NCBI GenBank assembly: GCA_020064725.1
Contig: JAGTWJ010000019.1
Span: forward strand, 1,984,001 to 2,048,000
Reading direction: 5' to 3'
Origin: Drechslerella dactyloides
Taxonomy: Eukaryota > Ascomycota > Orbiliomycetes > Orbiliales > Orbiliaceae
DNA: 64,000 nucleotides
Shown here: positions 11,792 through 23,735 of the stretch, piece after piece
How positions within the stretch are numbered: position 1 is the stretch's first letter
Layout of the letters: every line of letters starts with the position of its first letter
Notes under the pieces: model-generated
The model's input: the letters and a program-made list of their open reading frames with translations, nothing else
Databases searched by the model: none
What the model was told of the DNA's origin: nothing
Made by a program: the position numbers and the translations under genes

Positions 11792-13281
11792 ATGAATTTT
11801 GTCACTTTCAACCAGGATTTCTCCTGCCTTGCAGTAGGAACGCAGAACGGCTATCGCATCTACAACTGCGATCCGTTCGGGAAGTGCTACGAGAAGAAAG
11901 ATGGCGACATCACCATCGTCGAGATGCTCTTCTCGACATCTCTCATCGCCGTAATCCTCTCGCCCCGCCGGCTCCAGATCACCAACACTAGGGTACGTCG
12001 AGTCGCGATACTATCTAGGACTTTCGCATGGTCTCTGAGGAGGAATCTTGGGGCATTTGACGCTGACTTGGATGGTTGGATAGCGAGAATCTACGATCTG
12101 CGAACTCACATTTCCCACTGCCGTTCTTGCGGTGAAGCTAAATCGCAAACGATTAATTGTGGTCCTTGAGGATCAAATCTACGTCTACGATATTAGTAAC
12201 ATGAAATTGCTGACAACGATCGAGACCTCGCCTAACCCGAATGGTGGGAGCCTTCCTTTATCCCAATAATGGTCCGATTAGCTGTGCTGACTGTTTTCCG
12301 GCCCGATAGCTATCTGCGCACTGTCCCCATCCTCCGAAAAGTGCTATCTCGTATATCCCCGCCCCGTTCCTGCATCGGCGTCGCCCTTTGCGCCTCCTAC
12401 AAACGGTGGAGTCGCAGGTGCGGCTGCCGGTCTCAACAACTCCGGCGATGTTGTCGTATATGATGCCCTGGCTCTCAAGACGATAGGCATGATATCGGCT
12501 CACAAATCGCCTCTCTCAGCGCTCGCATTGAGCAGCGACGGCACATACCTAGCAACCGCTTCGGACAAAGGCACAATCATCCGCGTCTTCTCCCTTCCTC
12601 TCGGGAACAAAATGTTCCAATTTCGCCGCGGAACTTATCCCTCAAAGATCTATAGTATGGCTTTCAATCTTGCCTCGAACATGCTCTGTGTTTCGTCGGC
12701 TACTGAAACCGTCCATATCTTTCGCCTACTCGACCCGAAGGCTGCTGGCCAAAGCGCGGACCCTATGGGAACATCATCGGTTCATACCTCCGGCGGATTT
12801 CGACCAAGAAGTGGCAGCTCTGGCGGATCGAACAGCTCTAACCCTGACGCTTCCGGCATCGGATTCGACGTTAATATCGAGGGTAAACGGCGTAGCACAT
12901 CTTTTGCCAGCATGATCAGGCGGTCATCGCAGTCCATCGGAAAGTCAGTCGTTGGTGCTGTTGGGGGATACCTACCACAAGCTGTTACAGAAATGTGGGA
13001 ACCTCAGCGAGACTTTGCTTTTGCTCGCCTGCCAGCTGCTACGAAGAGTGTTGTGGCGCTGAGCAGTAACAGCCCCCAGATAATGGTTGTGACTTCAGAC
13101 GGATTCTTTTACCTGTACAATGTTGATATGGAGAACGGCGGTGAATGTATACTAACAAAACAGTACTCGTAAGTGCAGCCGACCCTCCACATTATCCCCT
13201 CTCTTACACTGAGCTAACATGGCAGCGTATAGGTTGCTTGACAGTACAAGTGGCAGAGCAGGATTTGATACTGAAATTTAG
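11792..13281 (+). CDS. ATG18: Autophagy-related PROPPIN Atg18
   Basis: WD40 PROPPIN that binds PI3P and PI(3,5)P2 on the phagophore and vacuole, works with Atg2 in autophagosome formation and controls vacuole size. Four exons: 11792-11992, 12084-12243, 12310-13168, 13233-13281. The start [17 protein letters not shown] is the conserved family N-terminus. Also seen are [63 protein letters not shown] and the phosphoinositide-binding FRRG in [17 protein letters not shown] Ser/Gly-rich insertion follows in the loop before [23 protein letters not shown] and [13 protein letters not shown]. The last exon supplies [15 protein letters not shown]. The C-terminal arrangement resembles Aspergillus Atg18, an argument for Pezizomycotina. 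Confidence 0.96.
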
Positions 13282-13838
13282 AAGGCTTGGAAATCATCAT
13301 TGCTGGTGTTTTGTATCATGTATTTACTATATACCCTTGTTAAGCCGTTCTGTGGGTTAATTTGTATTGATCAAGGTGTACGCTTGGGAATTTTGAATTA
13401 ACCTCTCCTGTGCCATATTGTCTATTCAAGTGTGCATGGGCATAATTACAAGAAAAGCCTATGCGTCTGTAGGATAGCTATGTCTGCCCCGAGACGAGCT
13501 ATGCATGAAGTAATGACCCAACAGACAGCCTAGCCAACTTGGAAACAAAAGGCCATCGGGAACGCTCAATAAATATTCGATCATATCAAGCGTTCTCCAA
13601 TCAATCATTCTCGCTAGCAATAGCACGTCGCCGTGTCTGCTTCATTACTTGCTATATATCATATCAATCGATCGGACGTGATTTACTAATTCAAGGATCC
13701 TGACACCTGGCCAGCAGATTAGGATTACATATGACATCCTCATCCATTGTGCGAGCAGAGAGCTGGATATGGGCGCTGCGCAGTAACGGCATGGGACGAC
13801 GGCTTCGGAGGTTGCGATTGGCAGCGGGCGATCCTCGC
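13282..13838. other. Intergenic, convergent ATG18 / TOA2
   Basis: 557 nt between convergent stops, AT-rich, with TATATCATATCAATCGATCG-like stretches around 13650-13670. It probably consists of 3' UTRs. No gene or RNA recognised. Confidence 0.45.
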
Positions 13839-14308
13839 TCACACTTCTCCGGGCTTCTTCGAATTACACGATACGATCTTGACCCGGTCGCTTTGGATTA
13901 CGTTGTTCTCGAGCTTGAACGTCACGTCCTTTATCAAGAACGTCCATACCTCGTCGCAGAACCGATATGTATCAAGGTGGCCCTAACCAAACACTGTGAG
14001 ATCTTCATTCACACGTATCGCCCACCAAAGACACCTCGTACCTTGAACGACAGCTTGGCGGAAACATGCTGGGCGAGGATATCGGTGATCGAGCGGTCAA
14101 AGTTCGAGAGAATCTTCATCGCGAGCTGCGGCGCGATCTGGCCGTTGGAGATGAGTTCGTCCAGCGCATCGGTTAAAGCGACGCCAATGCTAGTCGCGCG
14201 AGCGAGTCAGTCTCGTCAATTCCAAAGCAAGCATGCAAGCATACGCGAAGCTGCAGGGGCCGCAAACCTGGATCGACGATACAACTCGTAGTAAGTCTGG
14301 GTGTTCAT
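13839..14308 (-). CDS. TOA2: Transcription initiation factor IIA gamma (small) subunit
   Basis: Small TFIIA subunit that stabilises TBP on TATA promoters for RNA polymerase II. The start (complement 14306-14308) opens [28 protein letters not shown], the diagnostic TFIIA-gamma N-terminus. [20 protein letters not shown] follows, then [19 protein letters not shown] and a C-terminal beta-barrel strand set ending with [14 protein letters not shown]. About 115 residues, the usual family size. The first exon is 41 nt (14308-14268), and its donor reads GTTTGC; two further short introns lie near 14060-14000. Divergent from TRM2 across about 240 nt that includes a TTAAATA TATA-like element at about 14402 on the + strand. 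Confidence 0.94.
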
Positions 14309-14549
14309 GGCGATGGATTGGGGCTGTAGCAGGAGCGGATCGATAGGAGTAGGCAGTGGTGATGAGGTGAGAGGGTTTGGAATGGCGAGATGGAAGGGAG
14401 CTTAAATACCCCCAGCTTAGTCATCCACGCAGGATATTTGATCCTTTCCTAACATTCTTTTTCAACGTGCAGTGACACACGATATGACTCCCATGCTCGA
14501 CCACACGACATTCCATCGGCGACCTTGAGATCCTCGCGCTACCTCATTG

Positions 14550-16466
14550 ATGTCCAGGCCCATCGCGGCGGCCTGCCTACGACAATTTCACGCCCGATTG
14601 CTTCCTCGCTCACCGATCAACACTATATTGCGACTGCGGTTTTCCAGCGATCTGGCGCCGAGCGACATGTCTGGAATAAAGCGGCGGAACGAGGCCAATG
14701 GCTCTGGGGAAAAGCGATGGAAGAAGAAGAGAACGGGCAAAAGTGACAAGAAAGTCGGGACTGGACGATTCGAAGGGAGCCCCGAAGATATTCTTCTCGA
14801 CGACATAAAGTCGCTACTTCGAATATCGCAGCCCGAGGAATCTGTCGCTGAACCGGCGACAATTGAAGAATCTGCGCCTGAGACATTCACGGAAGTGGAA
14901 GTGACAATCAGCACCCTGACATCTACAGGAGACGGCTTGGGGACTTCCGACGACGGTAAAAGGATTTACGTCGTCCCGTTCACAGTACCCGGCGACAAAG
15001 TCACCGCCCGGGCGATCAAGAATTTCCCGGGGTACACGACAACGGACCTCGTTGAGGTCAAGCAGCCATCGCAAGACCGCAAGGATGACCTCGTCTTCTG
15101 CAAGTACTTTGGAAGGTGCTCAGGCTGCCAGTTCCAGATGTTATCTTACGATTACCAGCTCGGCCACAAGCGAAGGGTAATAGAGAAGGCAATGAAAAAC
15201 TACTCGAACCTGGATCCTTCGCTCATCCCCACCGTCGGAGAGGTTATGTCGTCGCCGTTGTCGCAAGGTTACCGGACGAAACTAACCCCGCATTTCGATG
15301 GTCCCCGCAAAGGTGGTTTCAAACCAAGCGACCCAATTCCAGAGATTGGATTTCAGGCCAGGGGCCGGAGATTTGTTCTCGATATTGAAGATTGCCCCAT
15401 CGGCACGCAAGTGGTCCGCGACGGCATGAAATCGCAAAGAGACTTCGTTAAACATAATCTGCATACGTTCAAGCGAGGGGCGACTCTTCTTCTGCGAGAA
15501 AGCACCCGGAGAACACCACTCGAGAACGACGGCAGCAGTAACGGTAATAGTGAGCCACAAGCATACACAGACTCGAAAGTCTGCGTTACGGACTCCAAAA
15601 CCTCCATCACAGAATACATTGACAACTTCAAATTCACCTTCCCGGCCGGCTCGTTCTTCCAGAACAACAACTCCATCCTATCAAAGGTAAGTCCTTACAG
15701 CGCTGGAACACCCTCGTATGCACTTATCTACCCGTCCATACATACATACCTCGGTCCTCGTATTGTAATGATATGACCATCGATCGTGATCCGTGTGCAT
15801 GCTCCACAATCTATATATCGATCCTATACAAACTTTAAACACCCTCGATAGTTCACCGCCTTTGTAAGCGAACAGCTGGACATCCCGTCCGAAGATGGCC
15901 AGGAGCATCCGCAGGACTCATACATGATCGACGCGTACTGCGGATCCGGCCTGTTCAGCATCTGCTGCGGCCATAAGTTCAAGGCAATTCTGGGCGTAGA
16001 CATTGCATCGCAATCCATAGAGTCGGCCAGGAGGAACGCGGCAGACAACGGGATTCATAACGCTCGCTTCATAACAGGGAATGCGGAGGCTATATTCGCC
16101 GATGTGGACTTCCCGCCTGACCGTACGAGCATTGTCATCGACCCTCCGCGAAAGGGCTGTGACGAGTTGTTTCTACAGCAGCTCCTAAAGCTGGGGCCCA
16201 AGAGGATAGTCTACATTAGCTGTAATGTCCATACTATGTCGCGGGACATCGGCTGGTTTATAGACAGTAGTGCTGGGAGCTACGTTATTGAAAAAGTTGG
16301 AGGCTTCGATTTTTTCCCGCAGGTGAGTTTGCACCCCGATGTCATCACAGCACTGAGCGCCATATATGAATACCTATATACTAACGCCAAATAGACACAT
16401 CATGTCGAGGGATATGCTGTACTCTCAAAAACGGCGCAAAGCGAACAAAAACACCAGATATCATAA
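14550..16466 (+). CDS. TRM2: tRNA (uracil-5-)-methyltransferase, TRM2/RlmD family
   Basis: SAM-dependent enzyme forming 5-methyluridine, in fungi at tRNA position 54. Exons: 14550-15686, 15852-16322, 16395-16466. Residues 1-39 (SRPIAAACLRQFHARLLPRS...) are Arg-rich and acid-free, like a mitochondrial presequence; a second ATG at 14667 (residue 40) opens MSGIKRRNEANG and a lysine-rich, NLS-like stretch. A TRAM-like domain follows (EVTISTLTSTGDGLG...VPGDKVTA). Then comes CKYFGRCSGC, the C-x5-C-x2-C ligands of a [4Fe-4S] cluster, with a fourth Cys likely in DIEDCPIG. The methyltransferase core has AGSFFQNN, IDAYCGSGLFSI (SAM), VIDPPRKGC and the catalytic Cys in YISCNVHTMSRDI, ending FFPQTHHVEGYAVLSK. 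This matches fungal Trm2 in all motifs. Convergent with the LRR scaffold. Confidence 0.95.
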
Positions 16467-16956
16467 TGACATTATAGCATTATAATACAAGCCACGCCAT
16501 CCGAACGCAGTTTTGACTCCAAGTGAACAAAGCTTTAATAATGCATATGCCATCGTCCGTCCAAGGGAATAACTTTTGTTCAACGAGCGCGCTGCGTAAT
16601 CCACTAATGTACAGATAGAGGCACTCCAAATCAAAATAGCTGTAGGATTCGCTTTAAGCCTGTGCCACATATGTCGTTAGTCTGGCACAGATCTGTAGAT
16701 AGGGGCAGGTATGCAAGAAACTCACAATCGCAATGTAATGCAACCTGCAGGGACAGTATACATAATTCGAACCCGCGAAGGAGAGACACAATATGGTACA
16801 CTCTCAAACAAAGGTGTAGAGTAATTGATAGAAGAAAAAAGCGCCAAACTCAGACGTACGCTTTCCATGACATCGTAAGCATTAGGTCCAACAAGACTTT
16901 AGACGTGAATTTGTCATGCTGTAGTCGGGCGCATTAAGCATTGGACGCATCAATCA
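16467..16956. other. Intergenic, convergent TRM2 / CDC11-like
   Basis: 490 nt between convergent stops, AT-rich, presumably 3' UTRs. A TTCGAACCCGC string near 16770 resembles a reversed tRNA T-loop, but its flanks do not pair, so no tRNA is called. Confidence 0.5.
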
Positions 16957-19900
16957 TTAAACTTTGACTTCCGTATCATTGGTTATTCTAGCAGGAGCCT
17001 CGAATACAAGCCCAAGCTTTGTCATTCGGTCCCATACTCGGTCCTGGCGCAGCTTCTGCTCGATGTCGAAGCTTAGACCGTCGAGGTAGGTTATCTGAGG
17101 GCACTGCTCCCCTATGAGGATCTCGTAACATCGGCGCGCCACCGCCGTGTCTTCAGTCATGGAACATTGGAATCTGTTGTCCTCTGTACTGTTTTGATGC
17201 TGCAACAGAAAAGGGCTGGGGTCTAGTTCCTCATCCGCTTTTATGGCTATATCGGTGCATTTAGACAGAACTGCGTAAAATCCAAGAGTGAGAGGGTTGT
17301 GTCTAAAAATGTAGATTAGCGCTGTGCATCGGTAGGGGTCGGAGTGGATGGTACATACCTAAGATCGAGTTCGGATAACGACGGAAGCAATCTTAGCACG
17401 TTACTAAACTTTTGCAAGTTCGATATACGATTTCCGACGAGATATAGCTTTTTCAAGCGGACTATTCCAGACAATGGCTTGATATCTGAGATCGCGTTGT
17501 TGTTGAGGTTCAGGATTCGAACGTTGCTCATCAGACGACCAAAATTGTTGGGCAGGTTCCGGATGCTGCACGATGCCAACTCGAGATATTGAAGGTTGTT
17601 GAAATAATAATCGACCTGGAACGACAAGATCGGATTTCCAGATGCATACACCTTGCGAGTTTCGTAGAGGGACTCCAAGGGCATTTTTAGCGCGCCGCTT
17701 TGCGATCTGATCGAGAAGCTGTCGAGGTGATGAGCTCCCGATATCCCGGCTACGTCCTCGAGTTGATTCGTGTCCAGATAAAGCGTCCGGATATTGGGAA
17801 ACGGTGTAACATCGAATTTTGTAAGGCGATTGTTCGAAGCATTAAGAGTTCGAAGAGTTCGTACTTCTTGGCCAGGAGGCAGCTCCAGAGCGTGCAAATT
17901 GTTGGAATCTAAGTTCGCTAATTAGTAGCCGATCATGTAGAACTCGGATCCTCCTGTGCTTACCCAGATTTAACGACGAGATTTCCGGTAAGTGATGAAG
18001 GGAGCTGATCTGGTCGATGCTATTGAATCCCAGATCGAGATTTTTGAGATGTCTCCTAGTCTCCGTTAGCTACGAAACGCCCCTGAACGTCTTAAAAACG
18101 GCTGAAGTCCACAGCGGCTCTTACAAGTTTGAGGAGGTAAGATCGACGGAAGTGAGGCGATTGCGCCTTAACCTCACTTTCATGAGACCATCAAGATGCA
18201 GGATCCCTTCTAATGACGTGATCTCATTGTCGTCTGCTTTGAGCTCTCGCAGATGAATCAGACTTGAGAGGCCTATCCCATAACGAAATTCACGTTAGTC
18301 GGGTCCATAGTTGTACAACCATCTTGAGATATTTCAACGCACCTAAAAGGTTATCGATACTGTTGCGGGAGATATCCAAGAATTGCAGATTCGTCAGATG
18401 ATTCCAGGCGGTCAAACTGGAGAGTTGATTCCCTGCGACCTTTAGATCGCGAACCGTTGAAGGCAGACCCATCAAGTGGGTCAACTCGTTGTGTTCGAGA
18501 TTCACTTCGACAAGGTTGGGATGGAAACCAGCGAGGTCCTGAACATGCTCTATACCTTGCTTTTGAATTTGCAAGGCTTTGTTTTGATCCCAATAGGGAC
18601 CAAACATGTCATTATCGGTGAGGTGCTTGACCATATTCTTAATAGCCATCGAGCCCTTCTCACGATTCAACTTGCGAAGTTGCCTCCCAGTCCGTGATTG
18701 GTAACCTCTCCCCGAGTACCCGGAGTTCATCCTGCTGTCACCTTCCAAGTAGTGATATGTGATATCTGTCAAAGGTGTATTCCAGAAGGAGAATTCCGAC
18801 TTCCGGATGCTGACGACAGTGCCATTAGGCTGTCGGCCGCTTGCTTGCATGGAGACTGTATATTGCCTCAAAGGCTCACGGGGCGTGCTTTGGGGATGCG
18901 TGAACCCAATATAACTTCCTTCCACAGCTGATGAAATGACAGGAGTCGCATTCTTGGTCCGGTTCAATTCCAGAGTTTCCTCGCCTTGGATCAAGCTATC
19001 GTTATGCGTATCTGCACCTACGCTTGTAGCCGTGCTAGACTCCTGCGATGGGCTGGCAGTAAATACCTTTCCGGAGCGGCCCTTTTGAGGGTCAAAGTCT
19101 GGAGAAGTAGGGCGCAAACTAGATGTCGATGTATCCGAAAGGCTATCATCAATGAGTGAAGTATCTGCTGCATTGTGGATTGGGGCAGATGGTAGCTGAT
19201 CCGGTTTATTGGCCACAGGAGAAACAGATCTTCCTTTCATTGGGCTGGCTCCGACGGAAGAAGCCCCTCTGGACTCCAGCTGTTTCTTGAAAGCATTGAG
19301 AATCAAACGCGCTGTTGGAGAGTTGATCTTGCCATTTGTGTCACGCAGCGGCGCATGGGGATTTGGACTTGCTGGCAAGTCGGATATTTCGTAGAATGGG
19401 TCATCAGAGAGGACGTCTTCCTTTCCTCCAATGCCTTGACGGTTGTGGAGTATGGCTGCCTCACGCTCCGCGTCCTCAGACTTATCATGTTGGTGGCGCC
19501 ATACCAGTCGCTTCTCATCGAACACCATGTCCCCAACTTTGCTCGGCATCATGTGCTTGACTTTAGCAGCTAAAATAACATTGAGGGAGCTTGAGAATTG
19601 AGGCTTTGACGAAAAGTTTGGAGGAGATCGCGAGAAGTTGATCTCCGGTTCCAGCCGCAGTTTACTCGTAGACTCCTGCAAGTCAGATATGTCGTCTGGC
19701 GATAGACCCCCTTCTATAACGCTTGAGTATCTCAATTTCGAATCCTCGATGTTGTCATCAGTTATGTCGCCCTGTTGGCCGCCATTGATCGCCCCTCTGG
19801 CGCTGGGAAGGCTCATCTTCTGCCTCTTCGGCTGATTTTCTTTAACCGGGGAAGGAGGGTGAAGACAATATGAGCGGGACAGATCTGGCGATCTCGTCTC

Positions 19901-21214
19901 ATTTGGATTTGGAGATTTCTGACATGAAACGGGCGTCCCATCCCACATCCGCTTTGAGGTGCTGGCAAAGGAGAGACGGGGCTTGAACCTTGAGAATGAG
20001 GTCTCACCCTCGTCGTAAGATGAAGTATCGGATTCCATTTGTGAAATTCGACGATACCGAGTCGCTTTAGTGTGCGCGTCGTGCTTTGATGAGAAAAGCC
20101 TCAGCGGCGACCACTCATGCTGAAAGGTATCCGGAGTCGTTGTTACTGATGCGTTTCCAGACATCGCGGATTGCAAGAACTGACGGTCAGGTGTGGCATA
20201 ATAAATCTGGTTGTTCTGAGACAAGCTGCTTTGCTCGGGCTGAAAATCCGTGTAATCTTGGTTCATGAACAATTGCTTCGAGAACTCGCTTTTGGAAGTT
20301 ACATGGAGTAGCTCGTTTAAGCCAGGCGACTGATCCGAAAAGGCAGAGGTGGAAATGCTATTAAGATATTCCCCGTCTTTTCCGGGAGGCGACGGTGTGG
20401 CTTCGCGGAACAGCGAGCTCCGGAGTTGCTCCGAGGGGTATTCCATAGATTCCTGGCCAACGGGGCGCGGGGGCGTTGATCCCCAGTGCGGGTCCCGGCG
20501 TTGAGGATCGCGCGACCGCCCGTCCTCAGCCGCAGGAGAATAACGATAAGGCGTCGCTGGAGGGGCCAGCCTATCGGTTGCGAAGAAAGGGTTGTCGGCC
20601 TCGGAGAACCGTTCGTTGGTCGAGTCAAAATTTGATGTTGATGGCGCGACGCCGTTGAGTTGAGATGTCTCAGAGGCAGGCTCTCCTTCGACGAGCGATT
20701 GAGGACTCGGGAGGTTCGAGGCAGGCGACGATTGCGGCCGCACATCTTGGGTTTCTCGCGACTCGGGCTGCTTGAATATTTTCTCCAAGGGATTCGGAGT
20801 AAACAGGTCGTCACTGCCCTTTTCGAAGAAGATGGTCGGGGCACCAGCCTCGCCGGAGCTATGGCGCCTTCTGACCATTGTTCCCTGGGCGCTGGCAGTC
20901 GGAGTTGCAGCTGGGACGAAAACATCGGGCGTGCCCTCTGGCTTCTTGACATCGTTATCGTCGGCGACCGGCGTCGGTTTCGGTTTTTGGTTTTCGTCGT
21001 GCACTCGATTACGTCTATCGGGGAGGACTTTGGCGCCTGGTGCTTTTGGTATGCGAGATGCTCGCGGGATGAATGATTGCGTGGGTACGGACTTCCGCCT
21101 TGCTTGGTCCGCAGCCTTGATGGGATTCCTCCCGGCGGGGGACCGCTGTGGACTGGGCGCAGGCGGTTGCGATTCGGGAACCCAGTCCTCCCCCTCGAAC
21201 GAATCCATATCCAT
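16957..21214 (-). CDS. Leucine-rich-repeat SIN/MEN scaffold, Cdc11/Nud1-like
   Basis: Large protein (about 1,350 aa): a long, low-complexity Ser/Pro-rich N-terminal half and C-terminal leucine-rich repeats. This is the layout of Cdc11/Nud1, the spindle-pole scaffold of the septation initiation and mitotic exit networks. The N-terminus MDMDSFEGEDWVPESQ starts at 21214; the frame stays open 77 codons further upstream to 21445, but that segment is Arg/Cys-rich and looks like leader. Before the repeats are FWNTPLTDITYHYLEGDS and GSMAIKNMVKHLTDNDMFGPYW, a block I associate with the family. LRRs follow across small introns (LVEVNLEHNELTHL, LQFLDISRNSIDNL, VRILNLNNNAISDI, LKKLYLVGNRISNL), then a cap ending ARITNDTEVKV. 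LRR content is certain; orthology is inference from architecture. Confidence 0.82.
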
Positions 21215-21693
21215 CGACGGACGGTTGAACGGCGGGCTGGGCCGCTCAGCAGAGGCTGCTGGAAGGCTGTGGGCGGGCGGGGAGCTATCGAGACATGCGC
21301 AACGGGAATGGCAGAGGAAGGCAGGCGCGCTGGGGAGGCAACGGACGGGTCGGAGTCGAGAAGATAAGCGGCGGCGACGATGGATGTTTGGCGATGGTTT
21401 CGAGTTCACGGCGCCGCTGTTTACATTATACACACACCCACACACACATCAACAACAACAAAAGCTGCGCGGCCGGGAAGACGCATCCTGCGATTACATA
21501 AGCCCACCGTCGCGCCAGCTGCAGCCTGCGTGCTTGCTCATTTCCTCCGCCAGCTCTCGTGCTCGATTAGTCCAATTCAACTTCAACTTCGGTACCGCAG
21601 CTTGTTGCTGTTTCAGATAACGCGGCTCGATCGTATCGCCTTGCAGGGCCGTCCGAGCATCGTCGCCTTCCTTTCTAGCGCGCTCGACAAGCG
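21215..21693. promoter_or_regulatory. Shared upstream region, CDC11-like / unknown gene
   Basis: 479-nt divergent region. It includes an (CA)n-like run (ACACACACCCACACACACAT, about 21430-21450) followed by CAACAACAACA, then C/T-rich leader sequence before 21694. No specific operator recognised. Confidence 0.4.
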
Positions 21694-23089
21694 ATGCATC
21701 CCTCTCCTGCTCCTAGCAACGCTGCCGCCGTCGTCAGCACTCCTCTGCAGCATCACCGTCAGCATCCGCCCTCCTCGGTGTCTTCCAATCGGCGCCGTTC
21801 CACGTCGAGTGTCTTCGCGGAGCCGAAGCATCTTCTGACACCGCCACCCTCCTCCAGCTACCGGCAGAATGCCCCAGCAAGCGATCCGGCGCGCGGCAAG
21901 GCTGTCGTTCGGGGAGGCGACAGCCAACAGCAGTTCAGGGAGGTCCAGCAGGATGCAATGGAGCTCAACGGGGCAGCTGCCGATGATCCTGAAGCTCGAG
22001 AGCGTGAGGAGATAGCCGAGATGCTCGCCCAGAACGACTGGACCTCTAGCGAAATCGCCCTCTTCAAACGGCTGCGAAGACGTGGTCGAGAGCCACTGCT
22101 GCCGGCGCCATGGCGTCTGGACTTTACCACTTTCCCCGAGCCTCTGTACGCCCCGGTTGGCGAACAAAGCTTCATTTGCGCACTCACGCCTTCTATGGAA
22201 TTCAGGGGTGAGGATCCTCCCCGTTCATCTTCTGTGGCTTGCATTGCAGTGTCATTCACCGGACATTTTCATTTTATAATCCTGCTGCTATTATTAACCT
22301 CATCCTGTTTACTTACATTTTCTATCCGAATCCGTTGATTTTTCCTTCGTTTTTTTTCTTACGTTTGCGATATAATATCAAAATGCGGCAAGGGCTAACT
22401 GCCTAGCAACTCGATATCGTTTCCATGGCATGTTGGTACACCAGGCTCCCAAGCACTGCAGAGACTCGTCAATATCGGGGGATATGTCCGCGACAGGACG
22501 GAAATCAACCCGTCCGCTCCCGTCGAGCCCTTGATCTACCAGGAAATCAAAAATTTCCTCGCATGGGCCGAGAAAGATGCCGAAATATGTACGTCTGCGC
22601 ACCGTGCGTTCGAGAATCCACATCGCCAGCCCAGAGACAGCTCCGCTAACTCGTTCAATTCGTGTGCTGACGCCCAAAGCCATCTCCTCAATCCTTACCG
22701 TGACTTTCAACCGTAGCAAGAAGGGCAATTCGAAGACTGCCAGCGAGCGCACGCAGCGCAAAATGAAAGCATTGGCAGAAGAAATGCGAAAGAGGCCTCG
22801 GAGGGCATTCACTCCCGCAACTGAGAACGATGATGATGCCCCAAGAACACCCACGGCGGTTTATGGAATAACAGTCTACAATTGCGTCGCGGCTATCAGC
22901 AGTCTTAGCTGGGAAAACGAAGAAACTGATGTCAAGACGTTACTCGTTTTGGACTGGACGGACGTGGGTCTGGACATATGGAATGCCATGGCTATCGCAA
23001 TTCTCATTGTGACCTGTCGAAATGACATTTTGGATTCGGATGAAGAAGCTGGACTAAAATACATTCAGCGGGATGACGATGATGCTTGA
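21694..23089 (+). CDS. Uncharacterised protein, 355 aa
   Basis: Not recognised. Three exons (21694-22207, 22445-22588, 22680-23089) give 356 codons including the stop; the first intron (237 nt) is long for this locus. Residues 1-80 are Pro/Ser-rich and disordered-looking. Residues 95-170 are charged and structured (REREEIAEMLAQNDWTSSEIALFKRLRRRG, then PWRLDFTTFPEPLY). The join to exon 2 reads MEFRGSQALQRLVNIGGYVRD, followed by EPLIYQEIKNFLAWAEKDAEIS, SILTVTFNRSKKGN, a basic patch RTQRKMKALAEEMRKRPRR and a C-terminal fold (VYGITVYNCVAAISSLSWE...DWTDVGLDIWNAMAIAILIVTCRND) ending in an acidic DDDDA. No transmembrane helix or signal peptide is convincing. It looks conserved and intracellular; the basic-plus-acidic tail is compatible with a nuclear role, which is only a guess. 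Confidence 0.75.
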
Positions 23090-23735
23090 TTTCCTTTTCA
23101 ATTTACATTGGATGCCAGGCGCATCACCCTGCTTGGTGTTTTTGTTGAAGAACAAATGTCGCACACGCCTGCATGTGGATTGGATCTCATGGCAGGTTTC
23201 CCTTCTACCACGCACTTTTAACTAATGATTTAATGAAAGCTCGTGTTACCCTTGTGTGAAAGCATTGTTATTACCATGTCGTCAACAAAAAGCTAAGTCT
23301 CCATCGGATCATTTGGACTACATGCAACATTAGTCTCGGGATGCACCATATTTTTTTTGTCGCCTTTTTGCCCGAAGCATCTAAGCTTTCGGGTTCAAAC
23401 ACAATTTTTGCATAATGTTACACCAGATAGCTCCTCATTTACCCTTTCCATCATGTACTCGGCAGAAGGCGCCGAGAATGACGGGTGTCACCCCGAGACA
23501 CATACGGCTAGCTGACATGAATATTTACAAGGGCAACTGGGGAACTTGTCTCTTCGCTGAAAAGAAACATTTGTCTGTGTAACATGGTAACTGGCATGTG
23601 TTACCAAAAGTTTCCCGCGAGACAATTGCAACCGCAGGCCAGTGTATCAGTCACTCTGGTCTCGTAGACGAGCTTCGTCTCTGTCAACGTGCGTGCAAAT
23701 ATGTCGCCTTTCGCTTTTAAATCTTATGACGTTTC
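23090..23735. other. AT-rich intergenic sequence, island begins
   Basis: 646 nt between the convergent unknown gene and the LysM-like gene. Composition shifts to AT-rich with T-runs (about 23350) from here on. It includes an optional extra final exon of the LysM-like gene (see that entry). No other gene recognised. Confidence 0.45.

Noticed and set aside
16680..16790. tRNA candidate around TTCGAACCCGC
   Set aside because: The T-loop-like string is present, but the flanking bases do not form a T-stem, and no anticodon or acceptor arms were found.
21215..21445. 77-residue N-terminal extension of the Cdc11-like protein
   Set aside because: The frame is open, but the sequence is Arg/Cys/Ser-rich without conserved look and includes a (CA)n run. 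MDMDSFEGEDWVPES is the better start.
20772..21620. 282-codon plus-strand frame
   Set aside because: Antisense to the Cdc11-like N-terminus; low-complexity Gly/Ser mirror of a Pro/Ser-rich region.
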